Source of the DNA: CAVPXC01 sp963709505
GTDB taxonomy: Bacteria > Chloroflexota > Anaerolineae > JAAEKA01
Assembly (NCBI GenBank): GCA_963709505.1
Contig: CAVPXC010000006.1
Span: 1-58,404, forward strand
Length of the DNA stretch: 58,404 nt
Direction of reading: 5' to 3'
The notes below the pieces were generated by a model. That model was not told where the DNA came from, did not search any database, and saw nothing but the letters and a program-made list of their open reading frames with translations. Below, one piece after another: positions 1-10,592 of the stretch (position 1 is its first letter; every line of letters starts with the position of its first letter). A program made the translations under genes and the position numbers.

Positions 1-1
1 C

Positions 2-43
2 GATCAGCCCGCACTGTTCGATCTGGACGGAGGTAGCCGATGA
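2..43 (+). CDS. C-terminal tail of an upstream gene (possibly a DNA methyltransferase)
   Basis: Only the last 13 codons are present, reading DQPALFDLDGGSR and then TGA at 41-43. The stop overlaps the ATG of the Res-like gene at 40 in an ATGA junction, which indicates translational coupling. Methyltransferase (Mod) genes usually sit directly upstream of type III Res genes, so this may be a Mod tail. That is inference from position only; the residues themselves are not diagnostic. Confidence 0.4.
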   Translation, partial: DQPALFDLDGGSR

Positions 44-2723
44 ACCGCCATGTCAATGCCATCGCGGCCGCCTAAGCCGCGCCGACGACAGCGTCGCCTC
101 GCTGGAAATCCTGGATCGCATCACCGAAATCGAGCCGCCGACAAAGGCAACGATGTTCAGGCAGCGCTGGAGGCGATCCGAAGGGAGTTTCCGTCGGTCG
201 CCGATTTCGAGCGCGAATTTCCGTCGCTCTGTTTCGCGCTGGCCACCGGCGTGGGCAAGACGCGGCTGATGGGCGCGTTCATCAGCTACTGCACCTGGCC
301 CACGGCCTCAACAACTTCTTCGTTCTCGCGCCTAACCTGACGATCTATAACAAGCTGATCGCCGACTTCACACCCAATACGCCCAAGTACGTCTTCAAGG
401 GCATCGCCAGTTCGCCCCAACCCGCCCACCATTATCACCGGTGACAACTACGAGGGGTCGGCAGGCACGCTCTACGACGTGCTGCTGCGCTGCAAGATCA
501 ATATCTTCAACATTTCGAAAATCAACTCCGAGGTGCGCGGCGGTAAGTCTCCGCGCATCAAGCGCCTCTCCGAGTATATCGGCCAGAGTTATTTCGACTA
601 CTTGGCCGAGCTGGATGACTTGACTCTGATCATGGATGAGTCGCACCGCTACCGAGCCTCGGCCGGCGTGCGGGCCATCAACGAGCTAGGCCGGTGCTGG
701 GGCTGGAATTGACGGCCACACCCTTTATCGAGACCAGCCGGGGCGCGATCCCGTTCAAGAACGTCATCTACGACTATCCCCTGGGCAGGGCGATGGCTGA
801 TGGTTTCGTCAAGGAACCGGCTGTGGTGACGCGCAAGAACTTCAACCCGGCCGGCATGTCCGCAGAAGCGATTGAGCGGATGAAGCTGGAAGATGGCATC
901 CGCTTGCATGAGAGCGTCAAGGTCGAGCTGGAGACCTACGCCCGCGAGAGTGGCGAGGCCATCGTCAAGCCTTTCCTGCTGGTGATCGCCCGCGACACAA
1001 CCCACGCCAGCCAGTTGATAGCCCTGATCCAGTCCGAGAGCTTCTTCGAGGGTCGTTATCAGGGACGGGTGATCCAGGTCGATTCCAGCCGTACTGGCGC
1101 CGAAGAAGATGAGATGGTGGCGCGGTTGCTCAAGGTGGAGCACAGTGACGAACCGACAGAAATTGTGATCCACGTCAACATGCTCAAAGAGGGCTGGGAC
1201 GTGACCAACCTCTACACCATCGTGCCTTTGCGCGCGGCCAACGCCCGCATTCTTATCGAGCAGTCCATTGGCCGCGGTCTGCGCTTACCTTATGGCAAGC
1301 GCACCGGCGTGACTGCGGTGGACCGGCTCAACATCGTGGCCCACGACAAATTCCAGGAAATCATCGACGAAGCCAACCGGTCCGATTCGCCTATGCGCCT
1401 GCAGCAGGTCATTCTCAACCCTGACCAGTTGCAGTCCCGCACGGTCACAGTCGTCTCGCAATCGCAGTTGGCGGCCAAACTGGGCTTGCAGCCCCAGCAG
1501 GTTAGCGCCAGCACCCAGATCCCCGCGGCCACAGCGCGGCCAGTGTTTGAGAAGCCAGAGGAGCAGAAGGTCGCTCAGATGGCGTATGCCGCGATCCGTA
1601 GGCTGGAAAACCAGCCAGACAAGGCGCCCGGGGTCAGCTATCTGCAAACGCCAGCCATCCAAGCGGAACTGGTTAGAGAGGTCGCTAGCCAGTACTCGGT
1701 CGGGCAACTGGGTCTGGAGGGCATCGAGCCGGCCGTGGACGTTGCCGCTGTGGTTGCCAAGACGACGGCGCTGGTCATCCAGGAAACCATTGACATCCCG
1801 CGTGTTTTGGTCGTGCCGCAAGGTGAAGTGCGTTCAGGCTATCATCCCTTTACACTCGACCTAAGCGCGTTGCGCTATCCGCCGGTGGACGAAGACCTTT
1901 GGATCCAGCATCTGCGCACCGGGCAGCGCGATGTGTTGTCGCTGGGCCAGGGGGGCGTGCAGGAGGCGCGGCTGGAGGATACCATTGTCAGCGGGCTGGT
2001 GGATTTCGACGACGTGGCCTACGACCAGCATGCTGATCTCCTGTACGACTTGGCCGGCCAAACCGTCGAGCACCTCCGCAGCTTTTTACCCGAAGACGAG
2101 ATAGGCAAAGTGCTGCGTGTCTACCAGAAGCCGATTGTCAACTTGATCCACGTACAGATGCAGAACCATTTCTGGGAAGACGTGGCGGGTTACGAGGTGA
2201 AGATTAGCAAGGGCTTCACCGATCTCAAGCCCAGCGCCTACACAGCAGCCAGGGATGAAGCACCGCTTGATTTTCGGCAGTCGCCGGCCGACAAGAGCAA
2301 CATGGCGCGCTACCTATTCGGCGGCTTTCAGCGCTGTCTCTATGCGGTGCAGAAGTTTCAATCGGATGCCGAGCGGAGACTGGCCGTTATCTTGGAGCGT
2401 GATGCGCAGAAGTGGTTCAAACCGGCCAAGGGCCAGTTCCAGATCTTCTACAAGTCGGGCGCTGACCATCTAGAATATCAACCTGACTTTGTAGCCGAGA
2501 CAGCTGACGCCATTTTCATGCTGGAGCCAAAGGCGCGCGATGAGTTGGACAGCCAGAATGTGCTGGCCAAGCAATCGGCGGCTGTGAATGGTGCCAGAAT
2601 GCCTCCGCACACGCGGCCAGTTATGGCGGGAAACCGTGGCGCTATTCGCTTGTCCCGCACGACATAATCGCGGAGAATATGACACTTGGATGGCTGGTGA
2701 AACAGTTTGCAGCGCAGGGGTAA
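40..2723 (+). pseudogene. Type III-like restriction enzyme Res subunit (DEAD/DEAH helicase-nuclease), multiply frameshifted
   Basis: This is a superfamily 2 helicase fused to a nuclease, of the type III restriction Res kind. The ATG at 40 follows GGAGGT at 29-34. Readable blocks in different frames give a Walker A motif (ATGVGKTRL, about 240-266), a DESH box (LIMDESHRY, about 630), motif III (LTATPF, about 709) and motif VI (QSIGRGLRLPYG, about 1261). Near the C-terminus YQPDFVAE followed by MLEPKAR looks like a PD-(D/E)XK nuclease core. At least six frame changes are needed, near 72, 150, 295, 410, 690 and 2585. After the last one the natural C-terminus continues in the neighbouring frame (PWRYSLVPHDIIAENM, GWLVKQF) to a TAA at 2721-2723. 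As written the gene cannot make full-length protein. It may be a true pseudogene or a victim of sequencing indels. Confidence 0.8.
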
Positions 2724-2757
2724 AGAAAGCCCGTCCGTTGGCGCAAGGAAAAAGCAG

Positions 2758-2949
2758 ATGAACATCAACACGATCCTTAATCAGATTGATCTTGGTGCTA
2801 TGGCGCTGGCTGAAATCCAGCGTGGTTATGTTTGGAAGCGAAACCAGGTGCGCGATTTTATGTCGTCAATCTACCACCGATATCCCGTAGGTGGACTGTT
2901 AGTGTGGGTCACGAAGACTGACAGCGCGTGGATCCACACGGCGCGCTGA
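2758..2949 (+). pseudogene. N-terminal fragment of a DUF262 (GmrSD-like) protein
   Basis: The 63 residues include the AEIQRGYVWKRNQVRDFMSS and YRYPVGGLLVW-like segments typical of the DUF262/ParB-like N-terminus found in GmrS-type and related nucleases. Full proteins of this family run to several hundred residues. Here the frame stops at 2949, and an HNH gene begins 33 bases later, so only the N-terminal tip remains. The ATG at 2758 follows an AAGGA ribosome site and lies 34 bases after the Res stop, suggesting a former restriction cluster. No DUF262 catalytic core or C-terminal domain is present. Confidence 0.6.
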
Positions 2950-2982
2950 TGGACAGGTGGTTGTGTGATTAGGAAAACCAGT

Positions 2983-3668
2983 ATGGCCTTCAAACTCGAA
3001 GATGCAACCAAGTTGCTTGTTGCTTGTCATCGCCGGTTATATCTGCCATCGTTACTGCGGCGTCAAGATCGAACTCGACCACATTAAGCCTCGCGCCGAT
3101 GGCGGTGAAGATGACATTGACAACGCCATTGCGGTATGCTTTGAGTGCCACGCCGAGATTTACCTTTACAACGATAGACATCCCTGGCAGGAAATTCCGC
3201 CCCGATGAGTTGAGGGCCCGACAAAAACAGCGGCGGCGATTTAGCGAATCTCCAAACGTGCTGATCGATGTCAGGCTGTCAGAGGATGTTGGACCTATAC
3301 AATCGCTCATCGACGAGTTAGTTTTCAACTCGGAGATTGCAGGCAGAACCGACGATGACACAATCGGTGCACTGTTTCTGGTCTCGCAGTTCAATCGCTC
3401 CATCGAGCAAGCGATTTCTGGCCTGTTGCCTCGACCCTCTGCGCGGCCAACTGCGCACTACCTATGCCACTCTGATGCAGGCAAATATGTACTTGCACAA
3501 AATGGCGATACTACCTTGGGGCGGCTCAGGCTCTGCATGGCATCATGCCTATTCGTTCGCAATGAAGGCAATCACGCGAGCGGAAGACAGGTTCCTGAGG
3601 CGCTGAAAGCGCTCATGTATAACTGGGGCGTGACTAGAAATGAATACATAATAACTGCATCCGGCTGA
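2983..3668 (+). pseudogene. HNH endonuclease, frameshifted
   Basis: The likely start is the ATG at 2983, reading MAFKLEDATKLLVACHRR. A frame change near 3035 leads into a clear HNH core: IELDHIKPRADGGEDDIDNA followed by VCFECHAEIYLYNDRHP (about 3067-3185). The core has the His, Asn and His of the beta-beta-alpha metal nuclease fold and paired Cys around it. A second frame change near 3190 gives GRKFRPDELRARQKQ, the usual continuation of this family. A third, near 3440, gives LRTTYATLMQANMYLHKMA. Three breaks in under 700 bases mean the gene is inactive as written. It follows the Res and DUF262 remnants and could have been a standalone nuclease of the same defence island. Confidence 0.7.
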
Positions 3669-3845
3669 CATGCTTGACCTGGTGCAAGGTAGGGGGCGCA
3701 TCATTTCTCGTGTGGTTCCACTTTCTCAAAGATAAACGCCCCGCCTGGTCATGGGGATAAGTGGACCGGATGGGCGTTCCAGGCAGCTTTCTAGCACGAA
3801 CACGCAGCCCTGCCAACTTAGCGAGTTCACGCCTCTCCACCCTAG

Positions 3846-3975
3846 CTATCCCATGTGGTTACAAAGATAATCGTGTACTCGCTCCGCCTCGCGGGCCATC
3901 GCCGGCGGGATCACGACGGTGTCGGCTACGGTCCGCCAGCTTCTCTATGTGCTTCGTGTTTGAGATTGTGATCAT
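3846..3975 (-). pseudogene. Small minus-strand remnant, unknown function, adjoining the IS
   Basis: Read on the minus strand with one single-base correction near 3918, this gives MITISNTKHIEKLA then VADTVVIPPAMAREAERV and a TAG at 3846-3848. The same frame stays open upstream for about 15 codons towards the IS left end, so the IS may have cut off a longer gene. I recognise no family. The rest of 3669-4018 holds only short frames without support. Confidence 0.3.
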
Positions 3976-4018
3976 AACGACGGACGGCGTCGCATCTACG
4001 CGTTCTGGAAACACGATA

Positions 4019-4044
4019 GGTAGTGTATCTCATTCGGTGGAAAT
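4019..4044. repeat. IS left terminal inverted repeat
   Basis: It begins GGTAGTGTATCTCATTCGGT and ends GGAAAT. It matches the reverse complement of 5419-5444 at both ends, with a small mismatch/indel in the middle. It lies 11 bases outside the transposase stop at 4030 when counted from the terminus. Confidence 0.85.
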
Positions 4045-5354
4045 CTTGTGTTGAGCTTGTGAGGCATGGTACGCATAGGCTTCCTGAGCGACCATGGCGA
4101 GAATGCCTGGGTCGGAGTGGAAGGCGGCGGCAGCACGGAGGCGGCAGCGCAGGCGGCGATTGAAGCGTTCGAGGCGACTGGTGGTGCGCAGGTAGGCGCG
4201 GCGCCAGGAAGGGAAGCGTTGCAAGAGGTGATATTAAGTGACGGTGGCGCGGAAGTCGCGACGCAGGGTGGCAACGGCCTTGGGCTGGGTCGAGCGATAC
4301 TTGCGGACAACGGCGAGGTAGCGGCGGAGTGCGGTGTCGTAGCGTTGCGCTTCCCAGATGGCGCGGAAATCGCGGAAGATCGCTTTGCGATGACGGCGAC
4401 ATTGCTTGGGCGACAGGTCGTCAGGCGCTTGCAGGGCCTGCCAGATATTGCGCAGTTTGTGAAAGAGACAGCGTTGTTGTTCGGCATCGAAGTAGACGGT
4501 GCGCAGAGCGCTGCACAAGCCGCTGCCGCCGTCATGAATGACGACTTGCAGACCATTGGCGCCGCGGATGCCCTGGGCTTCGAGACGACCGAGGAAAGCG
4601 ATCCAGGCCGCCTCTTCTTCATTCTCGGCCAACTGCCAGGCCAGGATGGCGCAGCGCCCTGTCTCGGGCCAGACGCCCATGGCGATCAAAATCGGGCGTT
4701 TGCAGCGCCCTTTGACGGGGCGTAAACGTCCTTTGCGGTCTCGGCGGAACTGACCATTCGGTCTGAGCTGGGTGGCCCAGATGGCGTCAACCTTCAGCAC
4801 CGGCGGTACATCGTTGGCATCGAGCTTAGTTTGGCGGGTTTGAAGTAGGTGTAGGCACTCATTCAAGGTGCGAAGTCCGAGCGCATTGATGTGCAGGTGA
4901 TCCAGTTCGGTGCGCATCTCGCGCAAGCTCAGACACAACTGACCCCAGCGTTGGATTTGCTCATCGACGTCATCGCAGATGCGCTGGTAAGGGCGAATCA
5001 CGCCGCCAAAGTCGATCTGCACACTGCCGCCGCACTGACACCTGACCCGCGGCAACTCCACGTTGAACTCGCCCCAGCGACTTAACAGCCGCCGTGGCCG
5101 AAAGCCATTGCAACTGAACCGCCGACTCTGATGCGTCTTGCAGCGACTGCAAATCCCTTTCTGCACCACCCAGTCGGCAGCGCCCGCCGTCGGCGGTGGT
5201 AAGGACGACTGAGCACATGACACACCACGGCCAAAAAAATCTCATGCAGCCGCAGCGCAATCGTCTGACGCAAGGAGGCTTCTGCCTCAGGAGTTGCCAA
5301 TTGCATCTGCGCCTTCGCATTGACAGGTGGACACGACGTAGGTATGCTTGTCAT
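4030..5354 (-). pseudogene. DDE transposase of the Mutator/MULE kind, inactivated
   Basis: The frame opens at 5354 (MTSIPTSCPPVNAKAQMQ), shifts near 5205-5220 and then runs to a TAA at 4234-4236. Beyond that in-frame ochre codon the same frame continues (LQRFPSWRRAYLRTTSRLER) to the true end at 4030, so the stop is a nonsense change. Visible features are an N-terminal zinc-ribbon pair (CSRC, then RCQCGG), a candidate first catalytic Asp in KVDAIW, a second in VIHDGGSGL, an LFHKLRNIW segment and a C-terminal SRLERFNRRLR/FHSD block. This pattern fits IS256/Mutator-superfamily transposases. The exact IS family cannot be fixed by eye; ISL3-like is an alternative. Full length would be about 440 residues. 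Confidence 0.75.
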
Positions 5355-5418
5355 GATGGAGTGGAAACCTGTGTTTTTTGGGTTAGCCGTAAGGCTACAC
5401 AGAACTCACTCCTTCTCC

Positions 5419-5444
5419 AATTTCCACCGAAAGGATACACTACC
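5419..5444. repeat. IS right terminal inverted repeat
   Basis: It starts AATTTCCACCGAAAGG and ends ACACTACC. Its inverse matches the left repeat at 4019-4044. It lies about 65 bases upstream of the transposase start at 5354 (minus strand). Confidence 0.85.
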
Positions 5445-5560
5445 CAAATCCAAATGTCGCGCTCACACATCGAAATTCGTGGTATAATAGGGACGACGAG
5501 AACTTGCTGAATTAGCTCGCTCTCTTCGGTGGGCCACGAAAGCTGGCCGGAGTTTTAGCG

Positions 5561-7413
5561 ATGGCAATGCCTCGCAGTCCCTACATTGCGGGCAAGGCGT
5601 TGAGCGGGGCGCGCGGTTTACAGGCCGCGAGGATGTGTTTCGCCTTGTCCAAACTGTGCTGGAGCAGTCGGATTTAATGCCATCGTCCTATTCGGGCAGC
5701 GCCGCATCGGCAAGACTTCGATCCTGCTAAACCTCCAAGAGGCGGCTTCCTTCCCCACCCTTCGTCACGGTCTTCTCTGATCTCCAAGGTCGAGCGCGCA
5801 AGCCGGTCGGCGAAGTGCTTTACGAGTTGGCGCAGACCATTGCCCTGGAGTTGGGTTTGGAAGCGCCGGACAAAGCCCGTTTCGACGGCAGCAGCGCTGG
5901 TTTCCGTGAGACGTTCCTGCCTACAGTTTACCAGACGTGGGAGCAAACGGGCGTCTGGTGCTGCTTTTCGACGAGTTTGATGTCTTGACCTCCCAGGAGG
6001 AACAACAGCTACCAGAAGCCTCAGCGGCGTACGCCTTCATCCCCGTTATGCGCCGCTTGATCGAACAGGAGCCGCAGTTGACCTTTGTCTTCGTGATGGG
6101 GCGCAAGGCCGACGAACTGAGCATCGAGTTCCTATCGGCCTTCAAGACCGCGCTGCTTCTTACCCGTATCTCTGTGCTGGGCCTGGAATCGGCGCGATCC
6201 CTGGTGCTGACCGCACAGCGCAAAGGCCATGCTGACCTTCGCCGACGGCGTCCCTGACCGCATCTTGGCCCTTACCGGGGCCATCCTCTACTTCACTCAG
6301 CTTTTATGCCAACTGCTCTTTGAGCGGGCATATAGCACGCCCGATGCGTCGGAGGCCGAGAGCGGCGATGGAGCCGTGCCCGCAGTGACCCTGGCTGACG
6401 TTGAGGCAACGGTTTCCAAGGCGATTGAGGCTGGCGCACACATTTTCGAGTGGGTCTGGGATAGCCTGCCGCCAGCCGAGCGGGTGATCCTCTCCGCCAT
6501 AGCCACCGGCACCGACGAGCATACCGTCATCACCGAAGAACGGCTATTGGCAGTTCTGCAGGCCCACGGCATTCCCATCCGAATCCGTGAGCTGGAGTGG
6601 CGCCCAGGACACTGATTGACCTGCAAATGCTCGAAGAGGTCGATGGCGGCTACCGTTTTTTCATGGAGTTGATGCGTCGCTGGGTGACCGACCGCAGGCC
6701 GTTGCCCCGAGTTCAGGAAGAATTGGACCGCGTCAACCCCCTGGCCGACACGCTATTCCACGGGGCCGCCGGCTTCTATCGCAGTGGTGAACTAGACAAT
6801 GCAGCCAGCCAGCTTCAGACTGTCCTGAGGGTAAACCCCAACCACCTAAAGGCACGCCTACTACTGGGCGAGATCCATAAGTTGCAAGGTAATCTAGACG
6901 GAGCCGTGCGTGAGCTGACGGAGGCATTTCTCATCGATCCAGACGGCGCGCGGCTGGCATTCGAGAATGCGCTGGTGCTGCAGGCCGAGACATACAAGAT
7001 GGAGAATCGATCCGACGAGGCCGTCGTCGCTTATAACGTCGTTTTAGAGATTTCGCCCAACAATCAGGTCGCTCAGGAACGTAAGCGGCGTGCTGAGTTG
7101 GCGGCAAAGCAACGGGATACTGCGGTCTACTCCGCCCAGGCTGTGGAGTACGAGCAAGCGGAGCGGTGGGATGATGCGGTTATCGCTTACCAACACCTCG
7201 TCTCACTAAGCGATGATCAGCGCTGGCAAGAGGGGTTGGAACGCTGCCAAGCGCGAACGCGAACTGGCCCGAAGGCACGCTGAAGGGACTCGTTTTTGTC
7301 GAGCCTGCACCGCTGGGATGCGACACAGCAAGCCTTCGCTAACGTCGTTGCCGTGCGTCCGGGATACAAGGATGCTGCGACAAGGCTGGCAGGCTGCAGA
7401 ATTGCGAAATTGA
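5561..7413 (+). pseudogene. AAA (AAA_16-like) ATPase with C-terminal TPRs, frameshifted
   Basis: The ATG at 5561 follows GGAG. After a shift near 5615 the frame reads FTGREDVFRLVQTVLEQ, then GQRRIGKTSILLNLQ (Walker A, about 5695-5740). Later NGRLVLLFDEFDVL (Walker B, about 5945-5985) appears in another frame. From 6597 to about 7400 there is a helical TPR array, for example LDNAASQLQTVLRVNPNHLK and WDATQQAFANVVAVRPGY. Breaks are needed near 5615, 5675, 5755, 5940, 6225, 6595, 7215, 7290 and 7385. Such P-loop sensor plus TPR proteins are signal-transduction or conflict NTPases in other bacteria. No effector domain is visible, so the function is open. A TATAAT at 5483-5488 may be the -10 box. 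Confidence 0.65.
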
Positions 7414-7422
7414 GAACAGCAA

Positions 7423-8372
7423 GTGAAGCTGCAACGCAATGCCAAATTCGCGCTCACCACCCGTTTGGGTCAATGGACTTTCCGGTTGGCCTGGGTGAGC
7501 GCTGGAACGGTGGGCTGGCTCGTGGCCTTGGCTTTGACTTCACTTGGCTTGGTGTCCGAGTCCAATCGGGTAATTCTGGACAGTTCAACGATAGTGGCAT
7601 TGGGTGTGTCGATAGCGCTTGTCAGCGTTCCAATCCTGGAGGGCTTGCTGCTCCGAAGGTATTGGGATAGCTGGGAAGTTCCGAACGTGTCGCAATCCAC
7701 TGGCACTACGGCTATGTCGAAGACGGTAATAGAGCCTAATCACAAGGGGTGCCACCTCAAAACCTACTTAAGGCAGCGCTTTGAAGGTGGCATGGGTGGT
7801 TGGTTTGTTCTCAACGTACTGGCGGGTATCTTTGTGGCTATTCCCGTACTTCTCGTCGTCGTTGAGGTAGATAGATCCGTGCACTTATCATCGACGCAAA
7901 ACAAATACCAAGTTGCACTGTTCGACATTTCTTCTTTCGTCGTTACTATCGCGGTTTATCATGGTGTCTGTCCTTGTTGCAGGCATCTTGGCAAGCTCCC
8001 TTCAGTGGCTTGCACTGAGAACCTTCACGCAGAGCCAGGTACTGGATATCGGCTAGTGTTTTGGGTCGAACGATCGGAATCGGCACTGGGTCTGCAGTGG
8101 CGCTCGCAATGGTGATTGTCGCTACCAATGCGATTGATCCCAGTTTTGCTGTAATTGTTGGCGCAACATTGTGGGGAGTGATTAGTGGTGTGTGGACAGG
8201 CTTTTTCATGGCGCGTGTGCTTGCGGTAGAAGAGAAGCAGCGTCTGTCAACAGACCCAGCCTTGGCGAGAAGCATCGGGTCCAGCCGTTTTCTGCAAACC
8301 TGGCTGCCTATCCTGACCGGTCTAGCAGCGATCGCTGCGGCCATTGGCAGTGTGGCTGTTCTAACTCGCTAG
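7423..8372 (+). pseudogene. Multi-pass membrane protein, unknown function, frameshifted
   Basis: A GTG at 7423 starts KLQRNAKFALTTRLGQWTFR, followed by hydrophobic segments AGTVGWLVALALTSLGLV and IVALGVSIALVSVPILEGLL. After a hydrophilic stretch come NVLAGIFVAIPVLLVVVEV and DISSFVVTIAVY. A shift near 7960 gives VSVLVAGILASSLQWLALR, and another near 8055 gives VALAMVIVATNAI, VIVGATLWGVISGVWTGFFM and ILTGLAAIAAAIGSVAVL to the TAG at 8370-8372. About eight membrane segments in all are suggested. It begins 10 bases after the TPR ATPase and may have been co-expressed with it. I recognise no family. Confidence 0.5.
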
Positions 8373-8625
8373 TCCAAGGATAGTTCCCGAGGCAGGAAGA
8401 TCAATGCGGTTCTGGAAAATGATCTCTCCTTCTAATGATTGTGTCGTGGCCGACGCCAAGCGTGGAATCGGCACAAGTGAGCCATGTGAACAATAAGAAG
8501 ACGCTGTGGATTCTCTTCGGTAAAGACGCAGATCCAGTTAAGTCCAGCACCCAGCCGGTAGTTTTCTCTAGGCCAACTTGTCATAGCCAATCGTTGGTCT
8601 CTGTCCAGTTGCGGAGCAGAAGACA

Positions 8626-9943
8626 ATGCTCAATCCCCCCCACAACCCCTTCATCTACGGCAAACCCGTGCCCACTGGCCGCTTCATCGGCCGGCAACGT
8701 GAGGTTAGCACCGTGTTCAATCGGCTGTACAACGGCGAGAGCACGGCTATCGTCGGCGAGCCGCACATCGGCAAGACCTCCCTGCTCAACTACATCGCCG
8801 ACGAAAGCACGCGGTGCGAGTGGATTGAGCAGGTCTTCGCGGCACACTGCCTTCGCCGACTTCGATTGCCATCTGATCGGGGCAGACTTCACCCCAAGGG
8901 CTTTTGGCAGCAAGTGCTGCCCTCGGTCGCCGAGCAGATTGACGACGAGACCGTGCGCCGGCAGTGTCAGGCCGTCAACCAGAAGGGCTATAGCGCATTC
9001 GAACTGGAGACCCTGTTCCGTCTCATCGGCAAACGCGAGTACCGTGTCGCGTTGCTTATCGACGAATTCGATACGCTGCTCGATCATCCTCGTTTCGGTC
9101 AAGCGGAGTTCCTGGCCGCGCTGCGCTCCCTCGCTACTCGCACAGATGGGCTGGCGCTGATCACCGCCAGCCGCCTGAGCGTAGCCCAGATGAACCGCAA
9201 GAGCCAGGATCGCAGCCCATTCGGCTCGCCCTTCTTCAACAATATGATCGAAGTGCGCCTGCCGCACCTCAGCTACGACGAAGCTCAGAGCCTGCTCGTG
9301 GATACCCTCAAGGTCATCAAGGACGGGGTGGCTTTCGAGCCGGTGGACCTGGACCTGGCCTACTCTCTCGCCGGCAGGCATCCGTTCCTGCTCCAGATCG
9401 CGGGCGCATCCCTCTTCGATGCCATCGCCGAAGGGACGGTGGCGCAGCGGCCGGCACTTCATGCCCGTGCCGAGGATCTGTTTCAGCATCGTGCCGGGCC
9501 GCCCACTTCGACGACTTCTGGCGCACCCTGGATGAGCCGGACCAGCGCACGATTCTGGTGTTAACGATGGCCGAGCAGGCCGGCCAGGTGCAACAAGTCG
9601 CGTTGAATCGGCAGCAATTGGCCGCGCTACCCTGGTTCGAGAGCGACTTGCGGCGTCTGGCTTACCTGGGCGCAGTCGAGTGGCGAGAGGGAGGCGCTGC
9701 CCTGGCAGTGGGTGGCCTACGTCCATGGCTGATGGAAAACGTCGTCGCGGGCAACCGCTATGCCGTTGACTTCCCGGCCTGGCGTGGCGAGCGCAGCCAA
9801 AACCTGCTGACGGCCCAGGAGATGAAAACTCTGCGCAACAGCTCGTGGATCAACTGCTTACCGTCAGCCAGGTGGAGCCTGGTTCGATCAGCCAAGCTCG
9901 GAACCTTCAAGATCAATTGACTGAGTTCGCAGCGCTGCTATGA
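8626..9943 (+). pseudogene. AAA_16-type ATPase, frameshifted
   Basis: The ATG at 8626 follows GGAG. It opens with MLNPPHNPFIYGKPVPTGRF and has GRFIGRQREV, a Walker A motif in IVGEPHIGKTSLLNYI (about 8749-8796) and a Walker B motif in RVALLIDEFDTLLD (about 9043-9085). Between about 8830 and 8895 the open frame is out of register: the neighbouring frame gives the better HTAFADFDCHLIGADFTP, so two compensating indels are present. Another break near 9500 leads to HFDDFWRTLDEPDQRTIL and the frame starting at 9558. A last one near 9830 leads to QQLVDQLLTVSQVEPGSI and a TGA at 9941-9943. It resembles the STAND-like ATPases that recur in defence islands, but no effector is fused. Confidence 0.65.
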
Positions 9944-10103
9944 CAGCTTAACTAGGCACATTGCTGCACTGGATTCCAACATCGGTCGCGAGTTGGACGT
10001 GGAACGCAAGCTCACCTTGGAGGAGCGTCGTGGCGAGTCGGTTGCCGAGCGCGACAAGGTCTTGACGCAGCTAAAGCAGCTCGAAGAGTACACTGGCGCC
10101 TGA
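9940..10103 (+). pseudogene. Small coiled-coil protein overlapping the ATPase
   Basis: The ATG at 9940 overlaps the stop of the preceding ATPase (ATGA). With one base corrected just after the start, the frame reads LTRHIAALDSNIGRELDVER then LTLEERRGESVAERDKVL and LKQLEEYTGA, stopping at 10101-10103. The heptad-like pattern of Leu and charged residues suggests a short coiled coil of about 55 residues. The overlap suggests a subunit or recruiting helix for the ATPase. No named family was recognised. Confidence 0.4.
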
Positions 10104-10200
10104 ATTGATGGGTCGAATTCCGACAACCACAATACCCCCTCATCGCTCCGCCGTCCGGTTACCATTCTCTTACTGGCCGCCATTCGCAACCTGGACATGA

Positions 10201-10419
10201 TCCTTCGTCGCTGGCAAGCGCGGCGCGGGCAAGACCTACACGCTGGGCCGCATCGTCGAGGAGATCCACGCCCTCGGCCCGCACCTGATCGTGGTCGTTG
10301 ACCCCCTGGCGCAGTTCTGGGCTACCGGCATCTCACGCCTGATCAGGCGTCCGCACCCACGAGCCTTGGAGAATTTCCAGCTAGGCGACAGTTCGTGGAA
10401 CATGTCGCACAAGATTTAA
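10201..10419 (+). pseudogene. 5' stub of a HerA/DUF87-like ATPase
   Basis: After a TGA at 10198-10200 the frame reads SFVAGKRGAGKTYTLGRIVE, a clear Walker A motif, then HALGPHLIVVVDPLAQFW. This is the start of the ATPase core of HerA-like DNA-pumping ATPases. The similarity ends at about 10330, just before a perfect 16-bp palindrome, and the frame then drifts to a TAA at 10417-10419. The rest of the gene is missing, and a serine recombinase follows, so a recombination or insertion event probably removed it. Confidence 0.5.
10335..10350. repeat. Perfect 16-bp palindrome at the break of the HerA-like stub
   Basis: ACGCCTGATCAGGCGT equals its own reverse complement. It sits where HerA similarity ends and about 400 bases before the serine recombinase start. 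It could be a recombination-site half or an operator; neither is shown. Confidence 0.6.
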
Positions 10420-10592
10420 AAGGCGACATTCGAAGCTGGCTAACAGGATCCGAAGTCACTATCCGTGCGTAGATAGACCCAGTTTGATTCAGTCGAGCAA
10501 ATCCGGCACGACGACGAACCGCGCCTAAGACGTTCGTGATCGTCCGCGACCTACACGTTGGCCGCGGTGTGGTCCTTCTGTCCGACCTATGG

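Larger units (their letters stand above)
4019..5444 (-). mobile_element. Insertion sequence with terminal inverted repeats (Mutator/MULE-type transposase)
   Basis: The element is about 1.43 kb, bounded by 26-base inverted repeats at 4019-4044 and 5419-5444. They are near-identical on inversion, differing over a few central bases. A single minus-strand transposase gene fills the interior. No clear target-site duplication was found in the bases directly flanking the repeats. The transposase is broken by an in-frame stop and a frameshift, so the copy should be immobile unless helped in trans. Confidence 0.8.

Noticed and set aside
8581..9726. 381-residue minus-strand open frame
   Set aside because: It is the shadow of the AAA ATPase with Walker A and B on the plus strand.
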